Made by a program: the position numbers and the translations under genes
In this document: positions 30,103 through 38,617 of the stretch, piece by piece
How the letters are laid out: each line of letters opens with the position of its first letter
How positions within the stretch are numbered: position 1 is the first letter of the stretch
Notes under the pieces: generated by a model
What the model was told of the DNA's origin: nothing
The model's input: the letters and a program-made list of their open reading frames with translations, nothing else
Databases searched by the model: none
Assembly (NCBI RefSeq): GCF_040066175.1
Contig: NZ_JBEAAM010000007.1
Span: 107,277-171,276, forward strand
Direction of reading: 5' to 3'
Length of the DNA: 64,000 nucleotides
From: Solimonas sp040066175
Lineage (GTDB): Bacteria > Pseudomonadota > Gammaproteobacteria > Nevskiales > Nevskiaceae

Positions 30103-30432
30103 TCAGGCCTTCTCCATCACGGTCAACAGCGGATGCTGGTGCTGACGCGCATAGGCATTGACCTGCGCGGTCTTGGTCTCGGCGATCTCCGCCGGGAACA
30201 CACCGGCGACACCGCGACCCTGGGTATGCACCTGCAGCATGATCTGCACCGCCTTCTCCCGCGAATGGTGGAAGAACTGTTGCAAAACCTGGACCACGAA
30301 GTCCATCGGCGTGTAGTCGTCGTTGATCATCACCACCTTGTACAGCGGCGGCTGCTTGAGCCTGGGCTTTGCCTCCTCCAGCGCGACGCCCTGGCCCGCA
30401 TCACCACCCGATCGTTTGACCTCGTTGCTCAT
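30103..30432 (-). CDS. clpS: ATP-dependent Clp protease adaptor ClpS
   Basis: A 109-residue adaptor that delivers N-degron substrates to ClpA. A flexible N-terminal tail (1-28) precedes the conserved YKVVMINDDYTPMDFVVQVL region. That region contains the Asp-Asp substrate-binding residues and the hydrophobic pocket Met. The ATG giving MSNEVKRSGG is the only family-like start. It is upstream of clpA and near aat and bpt. Confidence 0.97.
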   Translation of the reverse strand: MSNEVKRSGGDAGQGVALEEAKPRLKQPPLYKVVMINDDYTPMDFVVQVLQQFFHHSREKAVQIMLQVHTQGRGVAGVFPAEIAETKTAQVNAYARQHQHPLLTVMEKA

Positions 30433-30506
30433 GGACCGAATTTTACGCCGCTTGCTCCATAGTGGCGGCACCGGTGCCGAAAGCAAGTCCGGCGCGTCCA
30501 GCGGAC

Positions 30507-31676
30507 CTAAAACGCCGACAAGCCGGTCTGTGCGCGACCGAGGATCAGCGCGTGGATGTCCTCGGTCCCCTCGTAGGTGTTGACGGTTTCCAGATTCAGC
30601 AGGTGCCGCATGACCGGGTAATCCTCGCTGATGCCATTGGCGCCGAGCATGTCGCGGGCACTGCGGGCGATCGCCAGCGCCTGCCGGCAGTTGTGGCGCT
30701 TGAGCAGCGACACCATTTCCGGCGCCGCGCGACCGGCATCGAACAGGCGCCCCAGGCGCAAGGCCCCCTGCAGGCCCAGTGCGATGTCGGTCTGCATGTC
30801 GGCCAACTTCTTCTGGATCAGCTGGTTGGCCGCCAGGGGTCGCCCGAACTGGCGGCGCTCCAGCACATAGTCGCGGGCCGCGAACCAGCAGCTCTCGGCC
30901 GCACCCAGCGCGCCCCAGCAGATGCCGTGGCGCGCCTTGTTCAGGCAGCTGAACGGCCCACGGAACCCGGAAACCTCGAGCCGATGGCTGTCCGGCACGC
31001 GCAGATCCTGCATGACGATCTGGCCGGTCGGCGAGGCGCGCAGCGACAGCTTGCCGGCGATCGCCGGTGTCGTCAGTCCGTTCATGCCACGCTCGATGAC
31101 GAAACCGCGCACGGTCTTGTCCTGCGCGTCCAGTGCCCAGACGACGAAGACGTCGGCCACCGGCGCGTGGCTGATCCACGACTTGACGCCGTTGAGCACC
31201 CAGCCGTCGCCGTCGCGGCGCGCGCGCGTGGCCATGCCCGCGGGATCGGAGCCGTGGTCCGGCTCGGTCAGGCCGAAGGCGCCCAGCGCGCGGCCGCCGG
31301 CGAGCAGGGGCAGCCAGCGCCGTCGCAGCGCCTCGCTCGCGTAGCTGCGGATCGGGAACATCACCAGGCTCGACTGCACCGACAGCGCCGAGCGATAGGC
31401 CGAATCGACGCGCTCGATCTCCCGCGCCACCAGACCGTACATGACCTGGCTGCCCCCGGGACAACCGTAGCCTTCCAGGCCGATACCCAGCAACCCCAGC
31501 TCGCCCATTTCGTGGACGACCTCGCGGTCGAAGCGCTCCTCGCGGAAGGCCGTCTTGATTCGTGGCTGCAGTCGGTCGCGCGCGTAAGCGGCGGCGGTGG
31601 CACGCACGCCGCGCTCGTCGGCGGCCAGCTGATCGTCGAGACACAGTGGATCGCGCCAGTCGAAGGCATTCGTCAT
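30507..31676 (-). CDS. gcdH: Glutaryl-CoA dehydrogenase
   Basis: A 389-residue FAD-dependent acyl-CoA dehydrogenase. The C-terminal segment TYEGTEDIHALILGRAQTG with catalytic Glu369 follows the glutaryl-CoA dehydrogenase pattern. These enzymes oxidatively decarboxylate glutaryl-CoA to crotonyl-CoA in lysine, tryptophan and aromatic degradation. FGLTEPDHGSDPAGM is the FAD/substrate segment. No other pathway genes are adjacent, so the source of glutaryl-CoA is unknown. A different short-chain acyl-CoA substrate is less likely. Confidence 0.9.
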   Translation of the reverse strand: MTNAFDWRDPLCLDDQLAADERGVRATAAAYARDRLQPRIKTAFREERFDREVVHEMGELGLLGIGLEGYGCPGGSQVMYGLVAREIERVDSAYRSALSVQSSLVMFPIRSYASEALRRRWLPLLAGGRALGAFGLTEPDHGSDPAGMATRARRDGDGWVLNGVKSWISHAPVADVFVVWALDAQDKTVRGFVIERGMNGLTTPAIAGKLSLRASPTGQIVMQDLRVPDSHRLEVSGFRGPFSCLNKARHGICWGALGAAESCWFAARDYVLERRQFGRPLAANQLIQKKLADMQTDIALGLQGALRLGRLFDAGRAAPEMVSLLKRHNCRQALAIARSARDMLGANGISEDYPVMRHLLNLETVNTYEGTEDIHALILGRAQTGLSAF

Positions 31677-31690
31677 ACGGACTCCTGGAG

Positions 31691-31733
31691 CCCCGCCTGC
31701 GCGGGGATGACCGCGATGCGCTGCATCGCGGTC
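31691..31733. terminator. Two adjacent hairpins between gcdH and the cyclase gene
   Basis: CCCCGC-CTGC-GCGGGG (31691-31706) is a REP-like palindrome. It is followed by an 11-bp perfect stem GACCGCGATGC/GCATCGCGGTC (31709-31733) that overlaps the cyclase stop codon. No T-run is present, so the second hairpin may work as a Rho-dependent or RNA-stabilising element rather than a classic terminator. Confidence 0.45.
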
Positions 31734-33960
31734 ACTTGTGGGTGAAGGTGAAGGCGCCGTCCCAGTCGGCGCCGGGCGGGTGCTCACGCAGGTACATGAT
31801 GCGTTCGATGAACAGCTCGTAGATCCGGTGCGGCCGACCCGACTGCGACAGGTTGAAGAACTCGAGCTCCGCCTCGTCCCAGCGCTGCGCGCGATACAGC
31901 TTGAGTGCTCCGCGATGCCGCGCCAGGTCCTGGCGCAGCGCCGGGTCGAGTCCGTCCTTCGGCCCCATCGGCTCGTAGATCGCCACCGGCTCCTGCTTGC
32001 CCTTGACGCGCACCAGATCGAGCTCGCGGAACGACCAATCCGCCGGCGCCGCGCTGCGTGTCGCCTCCGAGCAGACGATCGGCGCGCCGTATTCCTTGGT
32101 CAGGCCTTCGAGCCGCGAACCGAGGTTCACCGCATCGCCCATCACCGTGTAGGCCATGCGGAATTCGGAACCCATGTTGCCGACACTCATGCGTCCGCTG
32201 TTGATGCCGACCCCGATCTGCAGCCGGGGCCAGCCACGCGCGTCGAACTCCGCGTCCAGTTCGCGCACCGAGCGGATCATGTCGAGCCCCGCCTGCAGCG
32301 CATGCAGTGCGTGCTCGCCGTCCGGCAGCGGCGCGCCCCAGAACGCCATGATCGCGTCGCCCATGTACTTGTCGATCGTGCCGCGATGGCGCTGGATCAC
32401 GCCGGTCTGCTGGGTCAGGAAGCGGTTCATCAGCTCCGCGACCGCGCGCGCATCCAGCGACTCCGAAATGCTGGTGAAACCGCGCACGTCGGAGAAGAGC
32501 ACCGTCATCTCGCGGCTCTCGCCGGCCATCGATACGGCCTCCGGATGCTCGGCCAGCTCGGCGACGACCTCCGGCGGCACGTACTGGCCGAACAACTTCG
32601 AGATCTCGCGCTTGCCGCGCGACTCGACGAAGTAGCCGTACAGCAGGTGCGCCATGAACAGGCTCAGCGTGAACGTCACCGGCACGCCCAGCGGCATGAT
32701 GAAGTCGGCGCCGCTCCACAGCGCGAACGCCAGCCCGACGATGCCGGCGATCAGGCCGAAGCCGAGCGCCGCGCTGGCCGCGGCGGACAGGCGCGCGAAC
32801 GCCCACGCCAGCGCGATGGCGATCAGCAGGTGCATCACCGTCTCGATGCCACTGTAGTACGGCGCCTTCTGGCGGATGCGTCCGTCGAGCATGCCGGACA
32901 CCAGGTTGGCGTGAACCTCGACGCCGGAGAACACCTTGTTGACCGGCGTGCTGCGCAGATCGAGCAGGCCGGCCGCGGTCGCCCCCATCAACACGATCGC
33001 ATCACGCAGGCGCTCCGGGCGTTCGACCTCGCCGCGCAGCACATCGACCGCGGAAACGTAGGTGAACGTGCGGTTGTCGCCGCGATAGGGCACGTAGGCG
33101 GCGACGTATTCGTCCACCGGCGCGGACAGCGGGCCGATGCGCACCCGTTCCAGGTGCAGCGAGGTGCGGATCTCCGGCGGCTCGAACTCCAGTTCGATCG
33201 GCGGATTGCCCAGCGCCATGGCAACGATCGCCAGCGCCAGCGACGGATAGATGGCGCCGTCATAGCGCTGCACCAGGGGCACGCGCCGGAACACGCCATC
33301 GTCGAGCGCCGCGATCGGATTGTCGAAAAAGCCGCAGCCGGCGGCAGCCTGCTGCAGCTGCGCGACGTTGCCGCCGTAGCCCTGTGCCTCGACGAAATCG
33401 ACGTCGTAGAGCCGCGCGGCCTGCGCGTCGATCAGCGGCGCACAGATGGCGCCCTTGGCGCGATCCTCGTCGGCGGGCACGGTCGGCCGGAAGAAATAGC
33501 CCATCACGACCGCCCGCCCCTGCAGCGCCTGCGCGAAGCGGGCGTCGTGGTCCAGCTCGCGGCGGATCTCGTCGGCGCGGGCCGTCACTTCCGGCACCGC
33601 GGCGAACTCCTCGCCGGACAGCCGCGCCCACAGGCGCAGCGCCTGGTCGTCGGGTTCGGCGAAGACGATGTCGAAGCCGAGCGTGCGGATCCGGTAGCGG
33701 TCGAACAGCTGATCGACCAGCGTGGCGAACTTGGTGCGTGGCCAGGGCCAACCCTCGGCGGCCAGACTGCGCTCGTCGAGATCGACGATGACCACGCGCG
33801 GATCGCCGGTGCCGGGAAGCGTGAGCAGCACGCGCGCGTCGTAGGTGAAGTCCTCGATGACGTCGAGCAGCCGCCACGGCAGCCAGCGCGCGCTGTGCAC
33901 GAGGAACAGTGCGAACACGGCGGCGCTGATGGCGAGCCGGATCAGGCTGCGTGCGGTCAT
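31732..33960 (-). CDS. CHASE2-domain adenylate/guanylate cyclase
   Basis: A 742-residue membrane signalling enzyme. One N-terminal membrane segment (about 8-25) precedes a large periplasmic CHASE2 sensor domain (about 35-360). Three further membrane spans follow (about 380-455), then a class III cyclase domain. The cyclase metal residue Asp491 is in MTVLFSDVRGF and the second metal motif is in DKYMGDAIMAFWG. It ends with a short helical tail. Substrate choice between ATP and GTP was not resolved. The ATG after the last upstream stop-free region gives MTARSLIRLAIS and is preferred. It is divergent from gspC. Confidence 0.9.
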   Translation of the reverse strand: MTARSLIRLAISAAVFALFLVHSARWLPWRLLDVIEDFTYDARVLLTLPGTGDPRVVIVDLDERSLAAEGWPWPRTKFATLVDQLFDRYRIRTLGFDIVFAEPDDQALRLWARLSGEEFAAVPEVTARADEIRRELDHDARFAQALQGRAVVMGYFFRPTVPADEDRAKGAICAPLIDAQAARLYDVDFVEAQGYGGNVAQLQQAAAGCGFFDNPIAALDDGVFRRVPLVQRYDGAIYPSLALAIVAMALGNPPIELEFEPPEIRTSLHLERVRIGPLSAPVDEYVAAYVPYRGDNRTFTYVSAVDVLRGEVERPERLRDAIVLMGATAAGLLDLRSTPVNKVFSGVEVHANLVSGMLDGRIRQKAPYYSGIETVMHLLIAIALAWAFARLSAAASAALGFGLIAGIVGLAFALWSGADFIMPLGVPVTFTLSLFMAHLLYGYFVESRGKREISKLFGQYVPPEVVAELAEHPEAVSMAGESREMTVLFSDVRGFTSISESLDARAVAELMNRFLTQQTGVIQRHRGTIDKYMGDAIMAFWGAPLPDGEHALHALQAGLDMIRSVRELDAEFDARGWPRLQIGVGINSGRMSVGNMGSEFRMAYTVMGDAVNLGSRLEGLTKEYGAPIVCSEATRSAAPADWSFRELDLVRVKGKQEPVAIYEPMGPKDGLDPALRQDLARHRGALKLYRAQRWDEAELEFFNLSQSGRPHRIYELFIERIMYLREHPPGADWDGAFTFTHK

Positions 33961-34093
33961 GCTTTCCCCAGTTCTCGCGGCCACGTTACTCAATGACGGA
34001 ACCCGCGGCAACGACCGGTGTCGTACGCGGCGCCACCCGCCCACCGTCAGGCGTTCATACAGTCCACACCGTGCCGCAGGTTATGATGTATCG

Positions 34094-34969
34094 ATGTCCA
34101 ATGCCCTGAACCTCCAGCGTGTCGCCCGGATCTACGAGCGGCACGGTCGCGGCCTGCCCGCAGCGGCCAGCCTGCTGCTGGTGGTCGCGGTCGCCTGGCA
34201 GCTCGCCGGCCTGGCGTGGGTCCTGGCGCCGCTACCGGAGGCGGCGCGCTGGCAGGCGCCCCCGGTCGAGCCGGTCCGACCGCGCGCAGCCACGGCCGGG
34301 ACGCGCAGCATCGACGGCCTGATCGCCGCGCGCCTGTTCGGGGAGTACCGGGCGGGCGCGCAGGACGGACGCGTCGAGGAGGCACCGGAGACGCGGCTGT
34401 CCCTGACCCTGCTCGGCATCCTCGCCGGCGACAACCGCAAGAAGTCACGAGCGCTGATCGGCAGCAGCAGCGGCGAGGAAAAGCCTTACGCGATCGGCGA
34501 CCCGATCACGGCCGGCACCCGGCTCCAGGACATCCTGCCGGACCGCGTCATCCTCAACCGCGGTGGCAAGTACGAAACCCTGCGCCTCAACAAGGAGGCG
34601 CCGAGCAAGGAATCGCTGACCTATCAGCCGCCGCCCACGGCCGGCAGCGCCGAAACCGCACAGGCGCTGGCGCAGATCCGCGAGGAAATCCTGGCGGACC
34701 CGACCAAGGCCGCAAACTACCTGCGCGTGCAGCCGGCCAACGTCAACGGCCAGCTCAAGGGCTACCGCATCTATCCCGGCCGCGAACGCGAGACGTTTCA
34801 GCAGCTGGGCCTGCGCCCCGGCGATCTGGTCACGGCCGTCAATGGCATACAATTGGACGACAACCAGAAAGCACTGCAGCTTCTCGGGGACCTCAGCCAG
34901 GCCACGGCGGTCACACTCACCATCGAGCGCGGCGGGCAGTCGCAGACGCTGAACCTGAGCCTCAACTGA
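34094..34969 (+). CDS. gspC: Type II secretion system inner-membrane protein GspC
   Basis: A 291-residue bitopic protein with a membrane segment at about 21-47. A homology region (about 70-165, LFGEYRAG ... TLLGILAGD ... YAIGDPI) binds the secretin, and a C-terminal PDZ-like domain (LKGYRIYPG...LRPGDLVTAVNGI) follows. It links the inner-membrane platform to the GspD secretin. It is the first gene of gspCDEF, with gspD starting 1 base after its stop. It is divergent from the cyclase gene. Confidence 0.93.
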   Translation: MSNALNLQRVARIYERHGRGLPAAASLLLVVAVAWQLAGLAWVLAPLPEAARWQAPPVEPVRPRAATAGTRSIDGLIAARLFGEYRAGAQDGRVEEAPETRLSLTLLGILAGDNRKKSRALIGSSSGEEKPYAIGDPITAGTRLQDILPDRVILNRGGKYETLRLNKEAPSKESLTYQPPPTAGSAETAQALAQIREEILADPTKAANYLRVQPANVNGQLKGYRIYPGRERETFQQLGLRPGDLVTAVNGIQLDDNQKALQLLGDLSQATAVTLTIERGGQSQTLNLSLN

Positions 34970-34970
34970 C

Positions 34971-37043
34971 ATGATCTTGCGCCATCCACGCTTCCGTCCG
35001 CACGCTGCGGCCCTCGCGGTCGCCGTGTCGCTGCTGTTTGCAGCGCCGGCCCGCGCCGACATCACGCTCAACCTCAAGGACGCCGACATCAACACGCTGA
35101 TCGCGACGGTCAGCGAGGTCACCGGCAAGAACTTCATCGTCGATGGCCGCGTCAAGGGCAAGGTGACCGTCATCAGCGCGTCGCCGATGAGCAACGACGG
35201 CCTCTACGAGACCTTCCTCGCGGTCCTCGCGGTCAACGGCTTCGCGGCGATTCCCGCCGGGGACACGATCAAGATCGTCCCGGAGGCCAACGCACGCTTC
35301 GAAGGCGGGTCACGTTACGGCGCCGGCAACGGCCGGCCGATGGACGAGATCGTCACGCACGTGTTCCAGCTGAAGAACATCAATGCCTCGCAGCTGGTGC
35401 CGATCCTGCGCACGATCGTTCCGCAATGGGGCCACCTTGCCGCCTACCAGCCGAACAACACGCTGATCATCGCCGACCGCGCCGCCAACGTCGAACGCAT
35501 CGGCAAGCTGATCACGCAGATGGACCAGGCCGGCGACCGTGACATCGAGTTCATCCGCCTCCAGCATGCGTCCGCCAGCGAGATCGTGCGCATCCTGTCG
35601 TCGATGACGCAGCAGGACAAGCAGGCCGATCCGACCAACAAGCCGGCGACCATCATCGCCGACGAGCGCAGCAACAGCATCCTGATCGGCGGCGACAAGG
35701 CCGAGCGCCAGAAATTCATCGACATCATCCAGAAGCTGGACATCCCGCTCAAGGACGACGGTGCGACGCAGGTGGTCTATCTGCGCTACGCCAGCGCCGA
35801 GAACCTGGCGCCGATCCTCGAGGGTTACGCGCAGCAGGTGAAGCAGGCCGACGCCAAGTCGGCGGGTGGCTCGACGCCGGCGACCGCTGCCGCCGCCGGT
35901 GGCGGCAGCGGCGAGGTCCGCGTGCTCGCCGACAAGGACACCAACGCCATCATCATCACCGCACCGCCCAAGGCGATGCGGCAGATCCGCGACGTCATCG
36001 CGCAGCTCGACATCCAGCGCGCGCAGGTGCTGGTCGAAGCGATCATCGCCGAAGTCAGCGCCAACAAGTCGAACAAGATCGGTGTGGACTGGGCGGTGTT
36101 CAACAACGAGCGCATCGCCGCGGCCGGCATCCTCGACCCGAGCACGCTGTCGGCGCTGGCCACCGCCGCCACGTCCGGGACCACGGCCGGTGCGGCCAGC
36201 CTGATCGGCCAGGGTGTGACGATCGGCGGCGGCCTCGACGGCGGCCGCGACGGCACCAGCTTCGGCGTGCTGCTCAAGGCGCTCAAGGGCGACGGCGATT
36301 CCAATGTGCTGTCGACCCCGACCCTGGTCACGCTGGACAACGAGGAAGCCAAGTTCTCGGTCGGCCAGGAAGTTCCGTTCCTGACCGGCCAGTTCACCAA
36401 CACCGGCACCAGCAACAGCTCGATCAATCCGTTCCAGACGATCCAGCGCAAGGATGTTGGCCTGACGCTGTCGGTGACGCCGCAGATCAGCGGCGACAGC
36501 GACTCGATCAAGCTCAAGGTCGATCTCGAGGTCTCCAGCCTCAGCGCCGCCGGCGCCGGCACCCTCAACCAGATCACCAACAAGCGCACCCTGACCAATG
36601 TCGTCGGCGTCGAGAACGGCCAGATCCTGGTCATCGCCGGCCTGATCGACGACCAGATCAACGATCAGCAGCGCGGCATTCCGCTGATCAGCGACATTCC
36701 ACTGCTCGGCGCACTGTTCAAGTTCCGCTCGGTGGACAAGGTCAAGCGCAACCTGATGCTGTTCATCCGGCCGTCGGTGCTGCGCAAGCGCAGCGAGGGC
36801 GACTACTACACGCGCAAGAAGTACGAATCGGTGCGTCAGGCGCAGGTCGATGCCGCCACCGGCGCCGGTCCGATGATCGGCAGTCAGCGTCCGGTGCTGC
36901 GCCCGATCGAGCAGTGGAGCGAGATGCCACCGACACCTGCGCCCGCGGCGCCCGAATCCGACGCCGGCACGACACCCGAGCTCCTGCCTGAAGCCACGCC
37001 GGCCCCGCAACCTGAAGACGCGCCGCCGTCGTCGCCTGGTTGA
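34971..37043 (+). CDS. gspD: Type II secretion system secretin GspD
   Basis: A 690-residue outer-membrane secretin. A signal peptide of about 29 residues ends ARA-D. The N0 domain (ITLNLKDADINTLIATVSE) and N1-N3 domains follow. The secretin domain contains VPFLTGQ and the GVENGQILVIAGLIDD segment. A Pro-rich C-terminal tail (about 645-690) resembles S-domain-type extensions. It forms the multimeric exit channel for folded exoproteins. Spacing to gspC and gspE indicates one transcript. Confidence 0.97.
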   Translation: MILRHPRFRPHAAALAVAVSLLFAAPARADITLNLKDADINTLIATVSEVTGKNFIVDGRVKGKVTVISASPMSNDGLYETFLAVLAVNGFAAIPAGDTIKIVPEANARFEGGSRYGAGNGRPMDEIVTHVFQLKNINASQLVPILRTIVPQWGHLAAYQPNNTLIIADRAANVERIGKLITQMDQAGDRDIEFIRLQHASASEIVRILSSMTQQDKQADPTNKPATIIADERSNSILIGGDKAERQKFIDIIQKLDIPLKDDGATQVVYLRYASAENLAPILEGYAQQVKQADAKSAGGSTPATAAAAGGGSGEVRVLADKDTNAIIITAPPKAMRQIRDVIAQLDIQRAQVLVEAIIAEVSANKSNKIGVDWAVFNNERIAAAGILDPSTLSALATAATSGTTAGAASLIGQGVTIGGGLDGGRDGTSFGVLLKALKGDGDSNVLSTPTLVTLDNEEAKFSVGQEVPFLTGQFTNTGTSNSSINPFQTIQRKDVGLTLSVTPQISGDSDSIKLKVDLEVSSLSAAGAGTLNQITNKRTLTNVVGVENGQILVIAGLIDDQINDQQRGIPLISDIPLLGALFKFRSVDKVKRNLMLFIRPSVLRKRSEGDYYTRKKYESVRQAQVDAATGAGPMIGSQRPVLRPIEQWSEMPPTPAPAAPESDAGTTPELLPEATPAPQPEDAPPSSPG

Positions 37044-37057
37044 AGCGGTCCGAGGTC

Positions 37058-38542
37058 ATGGAAGCACAGCTACGGCGCCCGCCGTTCACCTTCGCCAAAC
37101 GCAATGGCGTGATCGTCACCGAGGACCGGGGCGACCACGCGCTGGCGGTCGTGCGCCCGGACGCGGCGATCGACGGCGTGCAGGAGACGCGCCGCTTCGT
37201 CGGCAAGCCGATCCGGCTGCAGAACGTGACGCCGCAGGAGTTCGATTCGCTCCTGTCGCGCACCTACGAAGGGCAGACCACCGCCACCGCGAACCTGATG
37301 GAAGGCCTGAACGAGGACGAGGCCGACCTCGACGCCCTGGCGCTCGCGCTGCAGGAGAACGTCGATCTGCTGGAGTCCGACGACGACGCGCCGGTCATCA
37401 AGTTCATCAACGGGCTGCTGGTCGAGGCGATCAAGGAGAATGCCTCGGACATCCACATCGAAAGCTTCGAATCCCGCCTGCAGGTACGTTTCCGCGTCGA
37501 TGGCGTGCTGCGCGAAGTGATGTCGCCGCCGAAGAGCCTCGCGCCGCGCCTGGTCTCGCGCATCAAGGTCATGGCCAAACTCGACATCGCCGAGAAGCGC
37601 CTGCCGCAGGACGGGCGCATCTCGCGCCAGTTCGGCGGCCGCAAGGTCGATGTGCGCGTCTCGACGATTCCCACCGGCCAGAACAACGAACGCGTGGTGA
37701 TGCGCATCCTCGACAAGCAGGCCGAGAAGCTCGACCTCGAGCAGATCGGACTCGACGAGGAGCAGGTCGCCGCGCTCAAGCGCATCATCCACCGTCCCTA
37801 CGGCATCCTCCTGGTCACCGGCCCCACCGGCTCGGGCAAGACGACGACGCTGTATTCGGCGCTGTCGGTGCTCAACGACCGCTCGCGCAACATCATGACG
37901 GTCGAGGATCCGATCGAGTACTACATCGACGGCGTCGGCCAGACGCAGGTCAACACCAAGGTCGAAATGACCTTCGCTCGCGGCCTGCGCGCGATCCTGC
38001 GTCAGGATCCGGACGTGGTCATGGTCGGCGAGATCCGCGATCTCGAAACCGCGCAGATCGCCGTGCAGGCCTCGCAGACCGGACATCTGGTGCTGTCCAC
38101 GCTGCACACGAACACCGCCGTCGGCGCCGTCACGCGACTGCGCGACATGGGCGTGGAACCCTACCAGCTGTCGTCTTCCCTGGTCGGACTGATGGCACAG
38201 CGCCTGGTGCGCCAACTGTGCGGCCAGTGCAAGCAGGCTTACGAAGCCAGCACGGTCGAGAAGGAACAGCTCGGGGTGGACCCGGCGCGCCCGATCACGC
38301 TGTACCGGCCGGTCGGTTGTCCGCACTGCCGTCACATCGGCTACATCGGCCGCACCGGCATCCACGAGATCATCGAGATCGACCGCAAGCTCGAAGCGAT
38401 GATTCACGACAACGCGTCCGAACAGGCCCTCGAAGCTTACGCGCGCACCTGCGGACCGGGCATCCTCCAGTCCGGGCGCAACAAGGTGCTGGCCGGCCTG
38501 ACGACGCTGCGCGAAGTGTTGCGCGTGACGATCGAAGAATAG
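37058..38542 (+). CDS. gspE: Type II secretion system ATPase GspE
   Basis: A 494-residue cytoplasmic secretion ATPase. The N-terminal domain is short. Walker A GPTGSGKT is at 255-262, followed by an Asp box (EDPIEY), Walker B (DVVMVGEIRD) and His box (LSTLHTNTA). A C-terminal zinc-binding tetra-cysteine element is split as LCGQC and CPHC. A TTG overlapping the gspD stop would add six residues; the ATG is preferred but its ribosome site is close. It powers pseudopilus assembly with gspF. Confidence 0.96.
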   Translation: MEAQLRRPPFTFAKRNGVIVTEDRGDHALAVVRPDAAIDGVQETRRFVGKPIRLQNVTPQEFDSLLSRTYEGQTTATANLMEGLNEDEADLDALALALQENVDLLESDDDAPVIKFINGLLVEAIKENASDIHIESFESRLQVRFRVDGVLREVMSPPKSLAPRLVSRIKVMAKLDIAEKRLPQDGRISRQFGGRKVDVRVSTIPTGQNNERVVMRILDKQAEKLDLEQIGLDEEQVAALKRIIHRPYGILLVTGPTGSGKTTTLYSALSVLNDRSRNIMTVEDPIEYYIDGVGQTQVNTKVEMTFARGLRAILRQDPDVVMVGEIRDLETAQIAVQASQTGHLVLSTLHTNTAVGAVTRLRDMGVEPYQLSSSLVGLMAQRLVRQLCGQCKQAYEASTVEKEQLGVDPARPITLYRPVGCPHCRHIGYIGRTGIHEIIEIDRKLEAMIHDNASEQALEAYARTCGPGILQSGRNKVLAGLTTLREVLRVTIEE

Positions 38543-38617
38543 TGAGACGTGAGACGCAAGGTCGCCGCACTGCTTTCCTGACGTCTCACGTCTCACACCT
38601 CACGCCTCACGTCTGAC
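38542..38617. repeat. Tandem heptamer array forming a hairpin between gspE and gspF
   Basis: Two GTGAGAC units (38542-38555) face five inverted units (GTCTCAC, GTCTCAC, ACCTCAC, GCCTCAC, GTCTGAC; 38583-38617). GTGAGACGTGAGACG (38542-38556) and CGTCTCACGTCTCAC (38582-38596) are perfect 15-base complements with a 25-base loop. The array overlaps the gspE stop and ends directly against the gspF ATG, leaving no Shine-Dalgarno site. Confidence 0.85.

Noticed and set aside
38542..38617. Heptamer repeats considered as a miniature CRISPR
   Set aside because: Units are 7 bases with no spacers, and no cas genes are present.
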